A DNA stretch of 34,002 bases from Candidatus Epulonipiscium sp. (GCA_012841565.1 DUUM01000247.1:1-34002), one strand, 5' to 3'. Positions 16,856 through 25,251 are shown, counted from the stretch's first letter. Numbers and translations: made by a program. Notes: generated by a model not told the origin, from the letters alone.

Positions 16856-17554
16856 TTAGTTTTTTTTCATTTCTATAATTAATACATGAGATGTATCCTT
16901 TGATTTAATTATAATATCCTCTTCTACTATTTCTAATGCATCTCTATCATTTAATAAAATATTATTAACTTCCGAACTACCTTCTATTTGTATTAAATAT
17001 GCTTGTCTTCCTTTTTCTACTTTAAAATCTATTTCTTTATCTTTATCTAATTCCAATACATAAATATTTGCATCTTGATTAATTTTTATTGGTGCATCAC
17101 CTTTAACACTTGATACTATTTGCAACCATTTATTTTTTCTATCTTCCCATTTAAATCTATAATCCCCGTAATTTGGAGTAAGTCCTTTTTCATCTGGAAT
17201 TAACCATATCTGTAGAAACCTAGAGGTCGTATCTCCAAAATTGTGTTCACTATGAAAAATCCCTGTTCCAGCACTTATGAATTGTACATGACCTCTTGTA
17301 ATAGTGTTTTTATTTCCCATATTATCGCCATGATTAAGTTCTCCATCTACAACATATGATATAATCTCCATGTCTCTATGAGGATGCATTTCAAATCCCG
17401 TATTGGATTTAACTAGATCATCATTTATTACCCTCAATGCTCCAAAATTCATATTGTCCTGATTGTAGTAGTCTGCAAAAGAAAAATGAAAGATACTTTT
17501 TAACCATCCTAAATCAGATCTACCCATATTTTTATTGTCTAATTTCCTTAACAT
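16856..17554 (-). CDS. Pirin family protein
   Basis: A 232-aa bicupin. The metal site is complete: HPHRDMEIISYVVDGEL gives His57 and His59, and GTGIFHSEHN gives His101 and Glu103. The N-terminal GWLKSIFHFSFADYYNQDNMNFG..RVINDD is the usual pirin opening. Bacterial pirins (YhhW/YhaK) can act as quercetin 2,3-dioxygenases; the true substrate is usually unknown. Strong AGGGGGG SD before ATG. First gene of a two-gene operon with the nitroreductase; the region upstream carries a perfect tandem 10-bp repeat (17611-17630) that may be an operator. Confidence 0.9.
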   Translation of the reverse strand: MLRKLDNKNMGRSDLGWLKSIFHFSFADYYNQDNMNFGALRVINDDLVKSNTGFEMHPHRDMEIISYVVDGELNHGDNMGNKNTITRGHVQFISAGTGIFHSEHNFGDTTSRFLQIWLIPDEKGLTPNYGDYRFKWEDRKNKWLQIVSSVKGDAPIKINQDANIYVLELDKDKEIDFKVEKGRQAYLIQIEGSSEVNNILLNDRDALEIVEEDIIIKSKDTSHVLIIEMKKN

Positions 17555-17610
17555 AATGTTCCCCCCTTCAGGTTAAGTATTATTTTATATCTTATAACTA
17601 TTCGATACCT

Positions 17611-17630
17611 AGTTACTTTTAGTTACTTTT
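17611..17630. promoter_or_regulatory. Tandem 10-bp repeat, candidate operator
   Basis: AGTTACTTTT occurs twice back to back in the pirin upstream region, about 60 bp before its start. One-helical-turn spacing would suit a dimeric winged-helix regulator such as the adjacent HxlR protein. The core AAAGTAA recurs in the hxlR promoter (18086-18092). Confidence 0.35.
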
Positions 17631-17687
17631 TATATCTATATTATTGCATATAGATTTTTGTATGTCAAGTATAAATTATTTTCAAAT

Positions 17688-17718
17688 AAAAAATCCTCTA
17701 AATAAATTAGAGGATTTT
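17688..17718 (-). terminator. Terminator of the HxlR gene
   Basis: AAAATCCTCTAA and TTAGAGGATTTT with a 4- to 5-base loop, A/T runs on both sides, 17 bases after the HxlR stop codon. Confidence 0.85.
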
Positions 17719-17734
17719 AGTTATCATTTAATTG

Positions 17735-18043
17735 TTATACCCACTTTTCAGCCCATTTTTGAATTTCATCCATGACTGCACTTAGTTCTTTTCCTTTTTC
17801 TGTAAGTTCATATTCGATTCTTACAGGGGTTTCTGGATAAACTTTACGTAACACTATTCCGTGGATTTCTAATTCTTTAAATCGTTCTGTAAGCATTCTT
17901 GCACTCATGTTTGGTATAGAAGCCGATATATCAGAGAATCGTTTTTGTTCGTTTAGTAAAGTTCTTATGATTAATCCAGTCCATCTTTTACCTAATAACT
18001 CAAAAGCATCTTCAAATTTTGGACACAAATGATATTTTTCCAT
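17735..18043 (-). CDS. HxlR family winged-helix regulator
   Basis: A 102-aa DNA-binding protein: LCPKFEDAFELLGKRWTGLIIRTLL then RFSDISASIPNMSARMLTERFKELE and the beta-wing RIEYELTEKGKEL. Cys7 (MEKYHLC) is in the position of the redox-sensing Cys of YodB/HypR-like members, which respond to quinones and other electrophiles. The ATG at 18043 has AGGTGG 8 bases upstream; the GTG codons further up overlap the SD. Same strand as, and 180 bases upstream of, the pirin/nitroreductase operon but separated by a terminator; likely its regulator and self-regulated. Confidence 0.88.
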   Translation of the reverse strand: MEKYHLCPKFEDAFELLGKRWTGLIIRTLLNEQKRFSDISASIPNMSARMLTERFKELEIHGIVLRKVYPETPVRIEYELTEKGKELSAVMDEIQKWAEKWV

Positions 18044-18063
18044 ACAATTCACCACCTATACAT

Positions 18064-18110
18064 ATTATATCATAGTTAGTATAATAAAGTAAGAACCTTA
18101 TTTTAGTATA
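18064..18110 (-). promoter_or_regulatory. hxlR promoter with flanking direct repeats
   Basis: Minus strand TTACTT (18092-18087), 17-base spacer, TATAAT (18069-18064). On the plus strand, TTAGTATA occurs at 18076-18083 and 18103-18110, one copy between -35 and -10 and one just upstream of -35: a layout that fits autorepression. Confidence 0.4.
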
Positions 18111-18285
18111 CCCACTTGTATAGAAAATGCTTGCGGTATTTCTTATTAAATAAAATCTATATGAATAAACTTTCTTAGCCTTTACCTTATAGCTTTCATT
18201 TTATACAATGGTCATTGGCTAATTAACATCTTCAAAATAATCTTTAAATTCCTGATGCCCCCCTAATAATTCGCATAAAATTTAT

Positions 18286-18378
18286 TTTTGTCTCGACGGC
18301 TATGCGCATATATATCATCTGCCGAATATCACTGTAGTTTAATTTTGTTACAAAAATCCCTTTATAAGGGACAACGCT
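18286..18378 (-). pseudogene. GntR-like regulator remnant
   Basis: About 31 codons on the minus strand read VSVVPYKGIFVTKLNYSDIR and then QMIYMRIAVETK. This is the join between the winged-helix domain and the start of the effector domain in FadR/FCD-type GntR regulators (GxFV.....DI...Y.MR...E). Nothing before or after fits the family, and no start site or SD is present. It touches the end of the EamA remnant, so this is a scar of at least two lost genes. The rest of 18110-18285 shows nothing else. Confidence 0.45.
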
Positions 18379-18641
18379 TACAAAACCTTGGCTAAAACTT
18401 CTTTTACTTTGTTTTTTCTGTTTACTATTATGATTCCAACCGATACAAGAATTAGTCCAATAACATGAACAAATAAAATGGGTTCCTCTGGCAGAAATAT
18501 AGCACTCATAATACTTCCTGTAATATTCATTTCCCGATAACAAACTTTTAAAACAGGCATGGCACTCCCCCATAAGATACAACAAATAATCGCTAAAATT
18601 GTTGTTGTTAAATGGGAAGGAGCCTTTTTTATATTCTTCAT
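18378..18641 (-). pseudogene. Internally deleted EamA/DMT transporter
   Basis: An 87-aa frame with the first membrane segment of a drug/metabolite (EamA) transporter (TTTILAIICCILWGSAMPVL, residues 12-31) joined directly to the last one (IFLPEEPILFVHVIGLIL then VSVGIIIVNRKNK, from about residue 48). A normal member has about 300 residues and ten segments, so roughly 200 codons are missing by an in-frame deletion. The AAAGGA SD before ATG is intact, so a short peptide may still be made. It lies beside the GntR-like remnant. Confidence 0.65.
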
Positions 18642-18815
18642 ATGTATATTCCTTTCTGTTGTCTATTTCATATCTTGAAACATCATTTCATATAATGACA
18701 CATTTGTATTGTACTCATTTCTGCAAGATAAATCAAGTTATCTTTGCTAATTTTTTATTTCACTATGATTCATTTATGATAATGTCCCAACTAATCGTTT
18801 ATACATTTTAGTTAT

Positions 18816-18844
18816 TTGACAATAAGGGGAAAAGAAATTATACT
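18816..18844 (+). promoter_or_regulatory. Promoter of the btu operon
   Basis: TTGACA (18816-18821), 17-base spacer, TATACT (18839-18844), about 30 bases before the cobalamin riboswitch. The rest of the 18642-19008 gap is AT-rich with no gene seen. Confidence 0.7.
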
Positions 18845-18874
18845 AAGTCAACATAATTAAAAGTGAATATTAAA

Positions 18875-18982
18875 TTTAGGTGCCCTTATATGGGGTGAAA
18901 AGGGAATGTGGTTAAAATCCACAACAGCCCCCGCTACTGTAATTGATGCCGAGAAGGATCATGAGTCAGGAGACCTGCCTGA
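18875..18982 (+). ncRNA. Cobalamin (B12) riboswitch
   Basis: All the expected blocks are present in order: TTTAGGTGCC at the start, GGGGTGAAAAGGGAA, a GTGG...CCAC hairpin, the core ACAGCCCCCGCTACTGTAA, and the B12 box GAGTCAGGAGACCTGCC (18963-18979). Only about 27 bases separate the box from the btuF start codon and no terminator hairpin is present, so control is probably by hiding the ribosome site. Bound cobalamin should lower expression of the uptake genes that follow. Confidence 0.93.
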
Positions 18983-19008
18983 AATTAAGTTTAAAGAAGG
19001 GAACTAAA

Positions 19009-19878
19009 ATGAAAAAGACAATAAAAAGACTTATGACAGCAGTGCTAACAATGGCAATCATGCTTGTTTTTGTAGCATGTACCAATACAGGGAAAGAAGC
19101 GAAAATTAAAGAGCAGACAATGAGGATTATTTCTGTAGCACCAAGTATTACCGAATTAATTTATGCATTAGGAAAAGGTGATCAGCTTGTTGGAAGGAGC
19201 GATTATTGTAATTACCCAGAGCAAGCGAGTGAGGTTCCAAGCATTGGCTCATTATCAGAACCTAATGTTGAGAAGATACTTGAATTACAACCGGATATAG
19301 TATTTGCATCCGCACACTTTAAAGAGGATATAGCAAAAAATTTAGAGGATTTGGGCATCCAGATAGTAGTGATATACAACGCTGAAGATTTTAATGGATC
19401 CTATGATTCGATTAATAGAGTAGGAGAACTCATTAATGCCAAGGATAAATCCCAGGAATTGGTTGTATCTTTAGAGAAAGAAATTGAAGCTATTAGTGAA
19501 AAAGTAAAAGAGCATGAAATGCCAAAGGTTTACTACGTTGTTGGCTTTGGGAAAGATGGAGACTACACTGCTACAGGGGATACTTTTGTAGCGCGAATGA
19601 TTGAAGTGGCTGGAGGGGAAAATATAGCTAAGGATGCCACGGGTTGGAAGTATAGCTTAGAAAAAATAATAGAAGAAGACCCGGAATATATATTTATATC
19701 ACAAAACTATGGAATGAAAGAAGCATTTGAACTTGCAGAAGGTTATAAGGCGTTATCAGCAGTAAAGAATAACAAGGTAATAGAAATTGATGATGACCTA
19801 TTAAATAGGCAAGGACCAAGACTTGCACAGGGGGTTGAATCATTAGCCAAGATACTTCATCCTGATTTATTTAACTAA
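19009..19878 (+). CDS. btuF: Cobalamin ABC transporter, substrate-binding lipoprotein
   Basis: A 289-aa lipoprotein: Lys-rich N-terminus, hydrophobic stretch and lipobox ending at Cys24 (MLVFVAC), then a class III (BtuF/FhuD-like) binding fold with MRIISVAPSITELIYALG, the typical YCNYPEQASEVPSIGS, LQPDIVFA and a C-terminal QGPRLAQGVESLAKILHP. It captures the corrinoid outside the membrane for BtuCD. The start at 19009 has AAGGGA 6 bases upstream; an earlier in-frame ATG at 18943 lies inside the riboswitch and is rejected. B12 rather than heme or siderophore is inferred from the riboswitch. Confidence 0.9.
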   Translation: MKKTIKRLMTAVLTMAIMLVFVACTNTGKEAKIKEQTMRIISVAPSITELIYALGKGDQLVGRSDYCNYPEQASEVPSIGSLSEPNVEKILELQPDIVFASAHFKEDIAKNLEDLGIQIVVIYNAEDFNGSYDSINRVGELINAKDKSQELVVSLEKEIEAISEKVKEHEMPKVYYVVGFGKDGDYTATGDTFVARMIEVAGGENIAKDATGWKYSLEKIIEEDPEYIFISQNYGMKEAFELAEGYKALSAVKNNKVIEIDDDLLNRQGPRLAQGVESLAKILHPDLFN

Positions 19879-19899
19879 AGATAAAGGATCAATAAACTT

Positions 19900-20934
19900 A
19901 TGATAAAGAAAAAGAGAACATTGTTTGTTGTATTGTTGGTGGCTTATGCGATATTGGCAGTTGTGGCAACTTCAATGGGAGCAGCTAACATAACAGCTTA
20001 TGATGTTTTAGTAGCCATCGTACAATCAATACCCTTAATAGGAAAACATATAGATATCAATATACCTGACACGCATTTTCTTATTATATTTATGGTAAGA
20101 ATGCCGAGGATTATTATGGCCAGTCTTGTTGGAATGGGCCTTGCCGTAGTTGGCGCCACATTTCAATCGTTATTTAAAAACCCTATGGCAGATCCACATA
20201 TACTAGGCATATCTTCTGGTGCAGCTTTAGGGGCAGCTCTAGGAATCGTCATAAGGTTGCCAAATATAGTAGCCTCATTAAGTTTGGTGACGATATTTTC
20301 CTTTGTGGGGGCTATATCTACTACCATATTAGTTTACTCTATAGCACAGGTAAGAGGAAGATTAACAACTACAAACTTATTGCTAGCAGGAAGTGCAGTT
20401 AGCTTCTTAATGTCAGCTATGATTTCAATAATAATGGTTTTTAATCAAGAAGATGTTAATAAAATAGTATTTTGGATGATGGGAAGTTTTAATGCCTCCA
20501 GTTGGAAAGTTATTCTGATAGTGGCACCAATAATAGTGATAGGAACAGTGATTATTTATTTCTTTCACAGAGATTTGAATTTAATGCTTATAGGTGAGGA
20601 TCATGCTAAAAGCCTTGGCGTTGAGACTGAAAAATTAAAGCAACTAATCATCATTATCTCATCAATGATAATTGCTGTTAGCGTTTCTTTTTCAGGAATA
20701 ATTGGTTTTGTAGGATTTCTAGTACCACATATGGTGAGGATTATATTTGGACCTAGCAATAAAATTCTAATCCCCTTCTCAGCCTTAGGGGGGGCTATAT
20801 TTTTGCTACTAGCAGATACTACGGCAAGGACCATTGTATCACCAGCAGAGTTACCAGTTGGCGCAGTTACCGCATTAATCGGATCCCCGTATTTCATCTA
20901 TCTACTTATAAAAATGAAAGAAAGGAGTGGATAA
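19900..20934 (+). CDS. btuC: Cobalamin ABC transporter, permease
   Basis: A 344-aa FecCD/BtuC-type membrane permease with about ten membrane segments. MVRMPRIIMASLVGMGLAV and the following FQSLFKNPMADPHILGISSG, ASLGV-like AKSLGVETEK, SFSGIIGFVGFLVPHMVR and the C-terminal LPVGAVTALIGSPYFIYLL are the family's standard motifs. Forms the dimeric channel with BtuD below. It starts 21 bases after btuF; the SD (AAAGGA) is 11 bases from ATG, a little long. Substrate assignment rests on the riboswitch. Confidence 0.92.
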   Translation: MIKKKRTLFVVLLVAYAILAVVATSMGAANITAYDVLVAIVQSIPLIGKHIDINIPDTHFLIIFMVRMPRIIMASLVGMGLAVVGATFQSLFKNPMADPHILGISSGAALGAALGIVIRLPNIVASLSLVTIFSFVGAISTTILVYSIAQVRGRLTTTNLLLAGSAVSFLMSAMISIIMVFNQEDVNKIVFWMMGSFNASSWKVILIVAPIIVIGTVIIYFFHRDLNLMLIGEDHAKSLGVETEKLKQLIIIISSMIIAVSVSFSGIIGFVGFLVPHMVRIIFGPSNKILIPFSALGGAIFLLLADTTARTIVSPAELPVGAVTALIGSPYFIYLLIKMKERSG

Positions 20935-20938
20935 TGAC

Positions 20939-21712
20939 ATGGGAGAAAATATAAGTATAAAAAATCTTAGTTTTTCATACGACAAAAAAGTTATTTTAGA
21001 TGATATAAATCTGGAATTTAATAAAGGAAATTTTTACTCTATAATTGGACCTAACGGATCAGGAAAATCCACCCTTATTAAAAACATATCAAAAACCTTA
21101 GCATCAAAGGGTATAAGTGTTTTTATAGGGGATAAAGATATTCGCACTTTAAATAATAAAACTTTAGCCAAAGTCATGGCAATAATACCTCAAACTACCA
21201 TAATAGATTATGAATTTACGGTTTCTGAGATAGTAATGATGGGGAGAAGTCCACATAAAAAGAGATTTGAGGACTTTAATAGGTCAGATGAGAGAATAAT
21301 AAAAAAGTATATGAAAGCTACAAGTACATGGGAATTAAAAGATAAGCTTATTACAGAACTAAGTGGTGGCGAGGCCCAGCGGGTTATAGCCGCAAGAGTT
21401 TTATGTCAAGAAACAGATATAGTATTACTTGATGAGCCTACTTCTAGTTTAGACATACAGTATCAAATAGAATTTTTAAACATATTTAGAAATTTAAAAA
21501 CAGATAAAATTATTATTGCTGTACTGCATGATTTGAACTTAGCTTCTGTTTTTAGCGATGAGATTATTTTAATTAACAAGGGGCAGGTCGTAGCCAAAGG
21601 AACCCCTTGGGACGTTATAAATGAGGAAAATATAAAAAATGTATATAATATTTCGGTAAAAGTATTTGAGAACCCAATTAGTAAGTGCCCACATATAATA
21701 CCTATTGTGTAG
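20939..21712 (+). CDS. btuD: Cobalamin ABC transporter, ATPase
   Basis: A 257-aa ABC ATPase of the FecE/BtuD group: Walker A GPNGSGKST (37-45), Q-loop IPQTT, signature LSGGEAQR (about 140), Walker B IVLLDEPTSSLD, switch His in VLHDLNLA. The C-terminus (NVYNISVKVFENPISKCPHI) is typical of iron/B12 ATPases. The frame is open to a GTG at 20927, but this overlaps the AAAGGAG SD, so the ATG at 20939, 4 bases after the btuC stop, is chosen. No clear terminator follows; an ATTGAGTA/TACTCAAT inverted repeat near 21760-21800 is the only candidate. Confidence 0.92.
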   Translation: MGENISIKNLSFSYDKKVILDDINLEFNKGNFYSIIGPNGSGKSTLIKNISKTLASKGISVFIGDKDIRTLNNKTLAKVMAIIPQTTIIDYEFTVSEIVMMGRSPHKKRFEDFNRSDERIIKKYMKATSTWELKDKLITELSGGEAQRVIAARVLCQETDIVLLDEPTSSLDIQYQIEFLNIFRNLKTDKIIIAVLHDLNLASVFSDEIILINKGQVVAKGTPWDVINEENIKNVYNISVKVFENPISKCPHIIPIV

Positions 21713-21813
21713 GAATTATATGTGCAGTTTGGGCTTTGTTTATAAATTCATAGTTAATTGAGTATTCTAAATAAGTCTTATATGTATTCTACTCAATTTT
21801 CAACCTATACTAT

Positions 21814-21842
21814 AAAAAAACCCAGGAACCTAAGCTCCCGAG
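21814..21842 (-). terminator. Terminator of the HPr/PTS operon
   Basis: On the minus strand CTCGGGAGC pairs with GTTCCTGGG (9 bp, some G-U) around loop TTAG, followed by seven T, just after the HPr stop codon. Confidence 0.8.
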
Positions 21843-21848
21843 CTAAAA

Positions 21849-22106
21849 TTAATAACATTCATTAAAATATTGTTTTATCATTTCCATCGCTTTCTCTTCA
21901 TCTTCTCCTGTTACCTTTAAAACAACTTCATCACCATAAACTGCTCCCAAAGTCATGATACCCAAAATACTTTTTGGATTAACTTCTTTATCACCCTTGG
22001 AGAATACAATATCACTATTTATTTTATTACAAATATTTGCAAGTATTAATGATGGCCTTGCATGTAAACCTTCTTTAAATGGTATTTTAATTCTTAATTG
22101 TTTCAC
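21849..22106 (-). CDS. HPr-family phosphocarrier
   Basis: An 85-aa PTS phosphocarrier. His15 in GLHARPS takes phosphate from enzyme I; Ser46 in NPKSILGIMTLG is the site used by HPr kinase in Firmicutes, so both regulatory and transport functions look intact. Length is normal. The start is GTG with AGGAGA 8 bases upstream. It sits 59 bases downstream of the PTS permease and likely shares its transcript. No enzyme I gene is in the window, so this may be a second, pathway-dedicated HPr rather than the main ptsH. Confidence 0.9.
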   Translation of the reverse strand: MKQLRIKIPFKEGLHARPSLILANICNKINSDIVFSKGDKEVNPKSILGIMTLGAVYGDEVVLKVTGEDEEKAMEMIKQYFNECY

Positions 22107-22165
22107 AATTAATTTCTCCTATTCTAACCTAAACATTTACCTATAATCTAAATTACAAGCAAGAC

Positions 22166-24238
22166 TTATTTTACTTCATAGAGTTTCTCACCAACTGTTA
22201 TGTCACCTTTTGCAAGCTCTGCAATTCCTGCATAATCATCTATATTGGTAACAATAACTGGTGTTATCAATCTATATCCTGCTGCTTTTATACCTGCCAT
22301 ATCAAACTCAGCAATTACATCTCCTGGCTTAATTTTATCACCATTTTGCACTTTAATATCAAAGTACTTACCTTGTAGTTGCACTGTATCTATACCAATA
22401 TGAATAAGCAACTCTACGCCACTATCTGATAAAAATCCTAAAGCATGCTTTGTATCAAATACCATGGATACAGTTCCTGCAAATGGAGCAGTTACAATTC
22501 CTGTTTTAGGCTCAATCGCCACCCCATCACCAATCATTTTTTCAGAAAAAATACCATCTTTCACATCTTCAAGTAAAACTACTCTACCCTCAATCGGCGC
22601 ATAAATTTCTTGAGTCTTCATAGATATTGATTGTGCTAAAAAATCGTCTAAATTACTTTTGATAATATTTACTCTTGGACCATAAATCACTTGGACGCCA
22701 TTACCACTTTTCATAATTCCTGCTGCACCTGTAGATTTTAGATCTTTTTCTAGCACCTTAGACGAATCTTTTACAGTTGCTCTAAGCCTAGTTGCACAAC
22801 AATCTATGTCACTAATGTTATCTTTTCCACCTAAACCTTTTACAATGGCTGCCGATATTTTTTCTTCTTTTGACATATCAGAATCATCAGATGAATCAAT
22901 AGTTTCACCAGCTTGCTTTGCCTTATAGTCCGCTTTAGTATAAAGCTTTGTTCCCTCATCTTCATCTTCTCTTCCTGGTGTTTTAAGGTTTAATTTTTTA
23001 ATTAAAACACTAAATACAAAGTAGTAAACTACAAAATAAACTGCACCAACTACTGGTATCCAAAACCAACTTGTCTTTGAATTACCTTGAAGTATTCCAA
23101 ATAATAATAAATCAATAAATCCACCTGAGAAAGTTAAACCTACACCTACATCAAGCATATGTGCAATCATATATGCTGCACCTGTTAAAGCTGCATGTAC
23201 ACCAAATAATAATGGCGCAACAAATAAGAAAGAAAATTCTAACGGCTCTGTTATACCTGTTAATATAGAAGTTAATGCTGCTGATAACAAGAGTCCCCCA
23301 ACTGCCTTTTTCTTAGTTGATTTTGCATTTTTATACATAGCAAGGGCTGCTCCTGGAAGGCCAAAAATCATTACTACAAATTCGCCAGAGAAAAATCTTG
23401 TTGCCATTGATGAAAAATGTGTTGTTGCTGGATCTGCAAGTTGTGCAAAGAAAATATTTTGCGCACCTTCTACAACAACCCCTGCAACTTCCATCGTTCC
23501 GCCAACTGCCGTTTGCCAAAATGGAAGATAAAACACATGATGTAAACCAAAAGGTATCAAAAGTCTCTTTATTAAACCATAAGAAAAAGTTCCTACATAT
23601 CCTGATGCCATTACTAAATTACCAAGAGCATAAATACCACCTTGTACTGGTTGCCAAATATAATACATTAAAATTCCTACAAACACATATACTATAGTAC
23701 TAATTATTGGAATAAATCTTGTACCACCAAAGAATGATAACCCTTGTGGAAGTTCTATTTTATAGAATTTATTATGCAGCATTGATACACCAAGACCTAC
23801 AATAATCCCTCCAAATGCTCCCATCTGCATAGATGTTATGCCTAATACAGATGTTGTTGCACCACTCATCATGGCTTCTGCACCACCATGTAAATCAATC
23901 ATATTTCCTATAGCTGAGTGCATAACAAGAAAAGCAATCGCTGCTGAAAGAGCTGCAACTTCTTTTTCCTTTCTAGCCATTCCAAGTGCAACACCAATAG
24001 CAAATAAAAGTGGCAGATTGTCAAATATAACACCTCCGCACGAATTCATAACAGACAGTACTACATTTAATGGGGTCCCAGGTCCCATAATGCCCGTCAA
24101 TCCGTAAGTTTCTAGTGTTGTCGTATTGGTAAAAGAACTTCCCAATCCCAAAAGTAATCCAGCTACCGGTAATACTGCAATTGGCAACATAAAAGAACGT
24201 CCAACCCTTTGTAATATACCAAAAATTTTATCCTTCAT
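22166..24238 (-). CDS. PTS sugar transporter, IICBA in one chain (glucose family)
   Basis: A 690-aa fused sugar permease. IIC: residues 1-415, membrane, with PIAVLPVAGLLLGLG, the conserved GITEPLEF (328-335) and HMLDVGVGLTFSGGFID. IIB: about 455-535, phospho-Cys481 in CCATRLR. IIA: about 545-690, active His613 in LLIHIGIDTVQL with helper His598. Domain order and motifs place it with glucose/GlcNAc-type PTS; the sugar is not certain. GGAGG SD. Preceded by a RAT/terminator and by a PRD antiterminator gene, so it is switched on by its substrate, as in ptsG-glcT or bgl-licT systems. Confidence 0.92.
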   Translation of the reverse strand: MKDKIFGILQRVGRSFMLPIAVLPVAGLLLGLGSSFTNTTTLETYGLTGIMGPGTPLNVVLSVMNSCGGVIFDNLPLLFAIGVALGMARKEKEVAALSAAIAFLVMHSAIGNMIDLHGGAEAMMSGATTSVLGITSMQMGAFGGIIVGLGVSMLHNKFYKIELPQGLSFFGGTRFIPIISTIVYVFVGILMYYIWQPVQGGIYALGNLVMASGYVGTFSYGLIKRLLIPFGLHHVFYLPFWQTAVGGTMEVAGVVVEGAQNIFFAQLADPATTHFSSMATRFFSGEFVVMIFGLPGAALAMYKNAKSTKKKAVGGLLLSAALTSILTGITEPLEFSFLFVAPLLFGVHAALTGAAYMIAHMLDVGVGLTFSGGFIDLLLFGILQGNSKTSWFWIPVVGAVYFVVYYFVFSVLIKKLNLKTPGREDEDEGTKLYTKADYKAKQAGETIDSSDDSDMSKEEKISAAIVKGLGGKDNISDIDCCATRLRATVKDSSKVLEKDLKSTGAAGIMKSGNGVQVIYGPRVNIIKSNLDDFLAQSISMKTQEIYAPIEGRVVLLEDVKDGIFSEKMIGDGVAIEPKTGIVTAPFAGTVSMVFDTKHALGFLSDSGVELLIHIGIDTVQLQGKYFDIKVQNGDKIKPGDVIAEFDMAGIKAAGYRLITPVIVTNIDDYAGIAELAKGDITVGEKLYEVK

Positions 24239-24280
24239 TTTTTATTCCTCCTAAAGTTTTATTTATATAAAAGTGTAAAT

Positions 24281-24331
24281 ATAAAAAGACCAAAATTCAA
24301 ATACACTTTTGTGTATTTGAATTTTGGTCTT
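24281..24331 (-). terminator. Regulated terminator before the PTS gene
   Basis: A perfect 21-bp stem (arms 24286-24306 and 24311-24331) with loop of four, followed on the minus strand by a T-run. Its 5' arm shares AAGACC with the RAT antiterminator, so the two structures exclude each other. Confidence 0.93.
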
Positions 24332-24354
24332 GCCTGCTTTACCAGTCACAATCC
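24326..24354 (-). promoter_or_regulatory. RAT site 1 (ribonucleic antiterminator), PTS leader
   Basis: The minus strand reads GGATTGTGACTGGTAAAG then CAGGCAAGACC, a close match to the LicT/SacY/GlcT-type RAT consensus. Binding of the PRD protein encoded upstream would hold this hairpin and block the overlapping terminator. Confidence 0.92.
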
Positions 24355-24364
24355 ACACTGTTTT

Positions 24365-25201
24365 TTAATTTGGAAGTCTAATTCTTTTTAAATGTAGTGT
24401 CAGAAAAACTTTTTCCTGATTTGAAATATTTTTATTTAATGTCTTATGTATATGCATTGCAACCTGATTGGCACATCCATAATCAAAAGCATATCTTTCT
24501 TTAATCATCTTTTGCAACTCAAAATCATCATCCTTTGTCACCTTATTACTAAACAATCTCTGACCAAAAAACTTTAAGTGGGTTACAAAACGATCATGAT
24601 ATATTGATTCCTCATCTAATTCCTTGCCATAATATTCGGTTACAATATCTAAAATTTTTTGTATAAGTTGAGTTATTTCAAAAGTATGGCTCATTTCCAT
24701 ATCTAATTGGGCATTAACAATATGAAGTGCTATAAACCCTACTTCATCCTTTATCAAATCTATATTTAGCTTATCACGTATTAATCCTACCGCATATTTT
24801 CCTATCTTATACTCTTTAGGATAAAATCGTTTGATTTCTATTAATAGAGGATTAGAATATTCAAGTCCTTGTTTTTTTCTTTCAATTGAAAAATTCACAT
24901 GATCCGTCAATGTCAAATATATATTGTCATTTAAAGTTTTCTTAAGAGTATTTTTAGCATAATCAATGATTTCACTACAAACCGAAAAACATTCTGATGG
25001 GATTTCTCTTAATAATATTTGTAGCTTTCCTGCTGTTGATGGATTCTCAATGCGATAAATCTTTTCAACTTTATTCTCTGCTACAATATCATTTTTATTT
25101 TTTTGAAATCCAATTCCAAGACCTCGCAGTAAAATTTCTTCACCCAATTCATCTTTGGAATAAACAATATTATTATTTATAACATTTGTTATCTTATACA
25201 T
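24365..25201 (-). CDS. PRD-domain transcriptional antiterminator (LicT/GlcT family)
   Basis: A 278-aa BglG/LicT-family RNA-binding regulator. Residues 1-55 are the CAT RNA-binding domain (MYKITNVINNNIVYSK, then GKGIGF-like RGLGIGFQKNKNDIV). PRD1 (about 65-170) has ITLTDHVNFSIERKK-like LTLTDHVNFSIERKKQG with His, and a second conserved His in EVGFIALHIVNAQ; PRD2 (about 172-278) contains MHIHKTL and a closing LTLHLKRI. Phosphorylation of these His by PTS proteins sets activity. It precedes its target PTS gene and is itself behind a RAT/terminator, giving feedback. SD AGGA 9 bases before ATG, overlapped by a 14-codon upstream frame. Confidence 0.92.
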   Translation of the reverse strand: MYKITNVINNNIVYSKDELGEEILLRGLGIGFQKNKNDIVAENKVEKIYRIENPSTAGKLQILLREIPSECFSVCSEIIDYAKNTLKKTLNDNIYLTLTDHVNFSIERKKQGLEYSNPLLIEIKRFYPKEYKIGKYAVGLIRDKLNIDLIKDEVGFIALHIVNAQLDMEMSHTFEITQLIQKILDIVTEYYGKELDEESIYHDRFVTHLKFFGQRLFSNKVTKDDDFELQKMIKERYAFDYGCANQVAMHIHKTLNKNISNQEKVFLTLHLKRIRLPN

Positions 25202-25238
25202 TAATATTTATCCTACCTCCCAGAACAGAGCAAATCAT
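25194..25238 (-). CDS. Candidate 14-aa leader peptide overlapping the antiterminator start
   Basis: ATG at 25238 is preceded by AGGATAAATATTA, the same SD-to-start sequence as the antiterminator gene (16-bp direct repeat CATTAATATTTATCCT at 25199-25214 and 25236-25251 on the plus strand). The frame reads MICSVLGGRININV and stops at TAA (25196-25194), overlapping the real start codon out of frame. This could couple translation, or just be a 37-bp duplication. Confidence 0.35.
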   Translation of the reverse strand: MICSVLGGRININV

Positions 25239-25251
25239 TAATATTTATCCT

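Noticed and set aside
18599..18811. 70-codon plus-strand frame before the B12 riboswitch
   Set aside because: No SD, overlaps the EamA remnant in antisense and the AT-rich leader; codon content is not gene-like.
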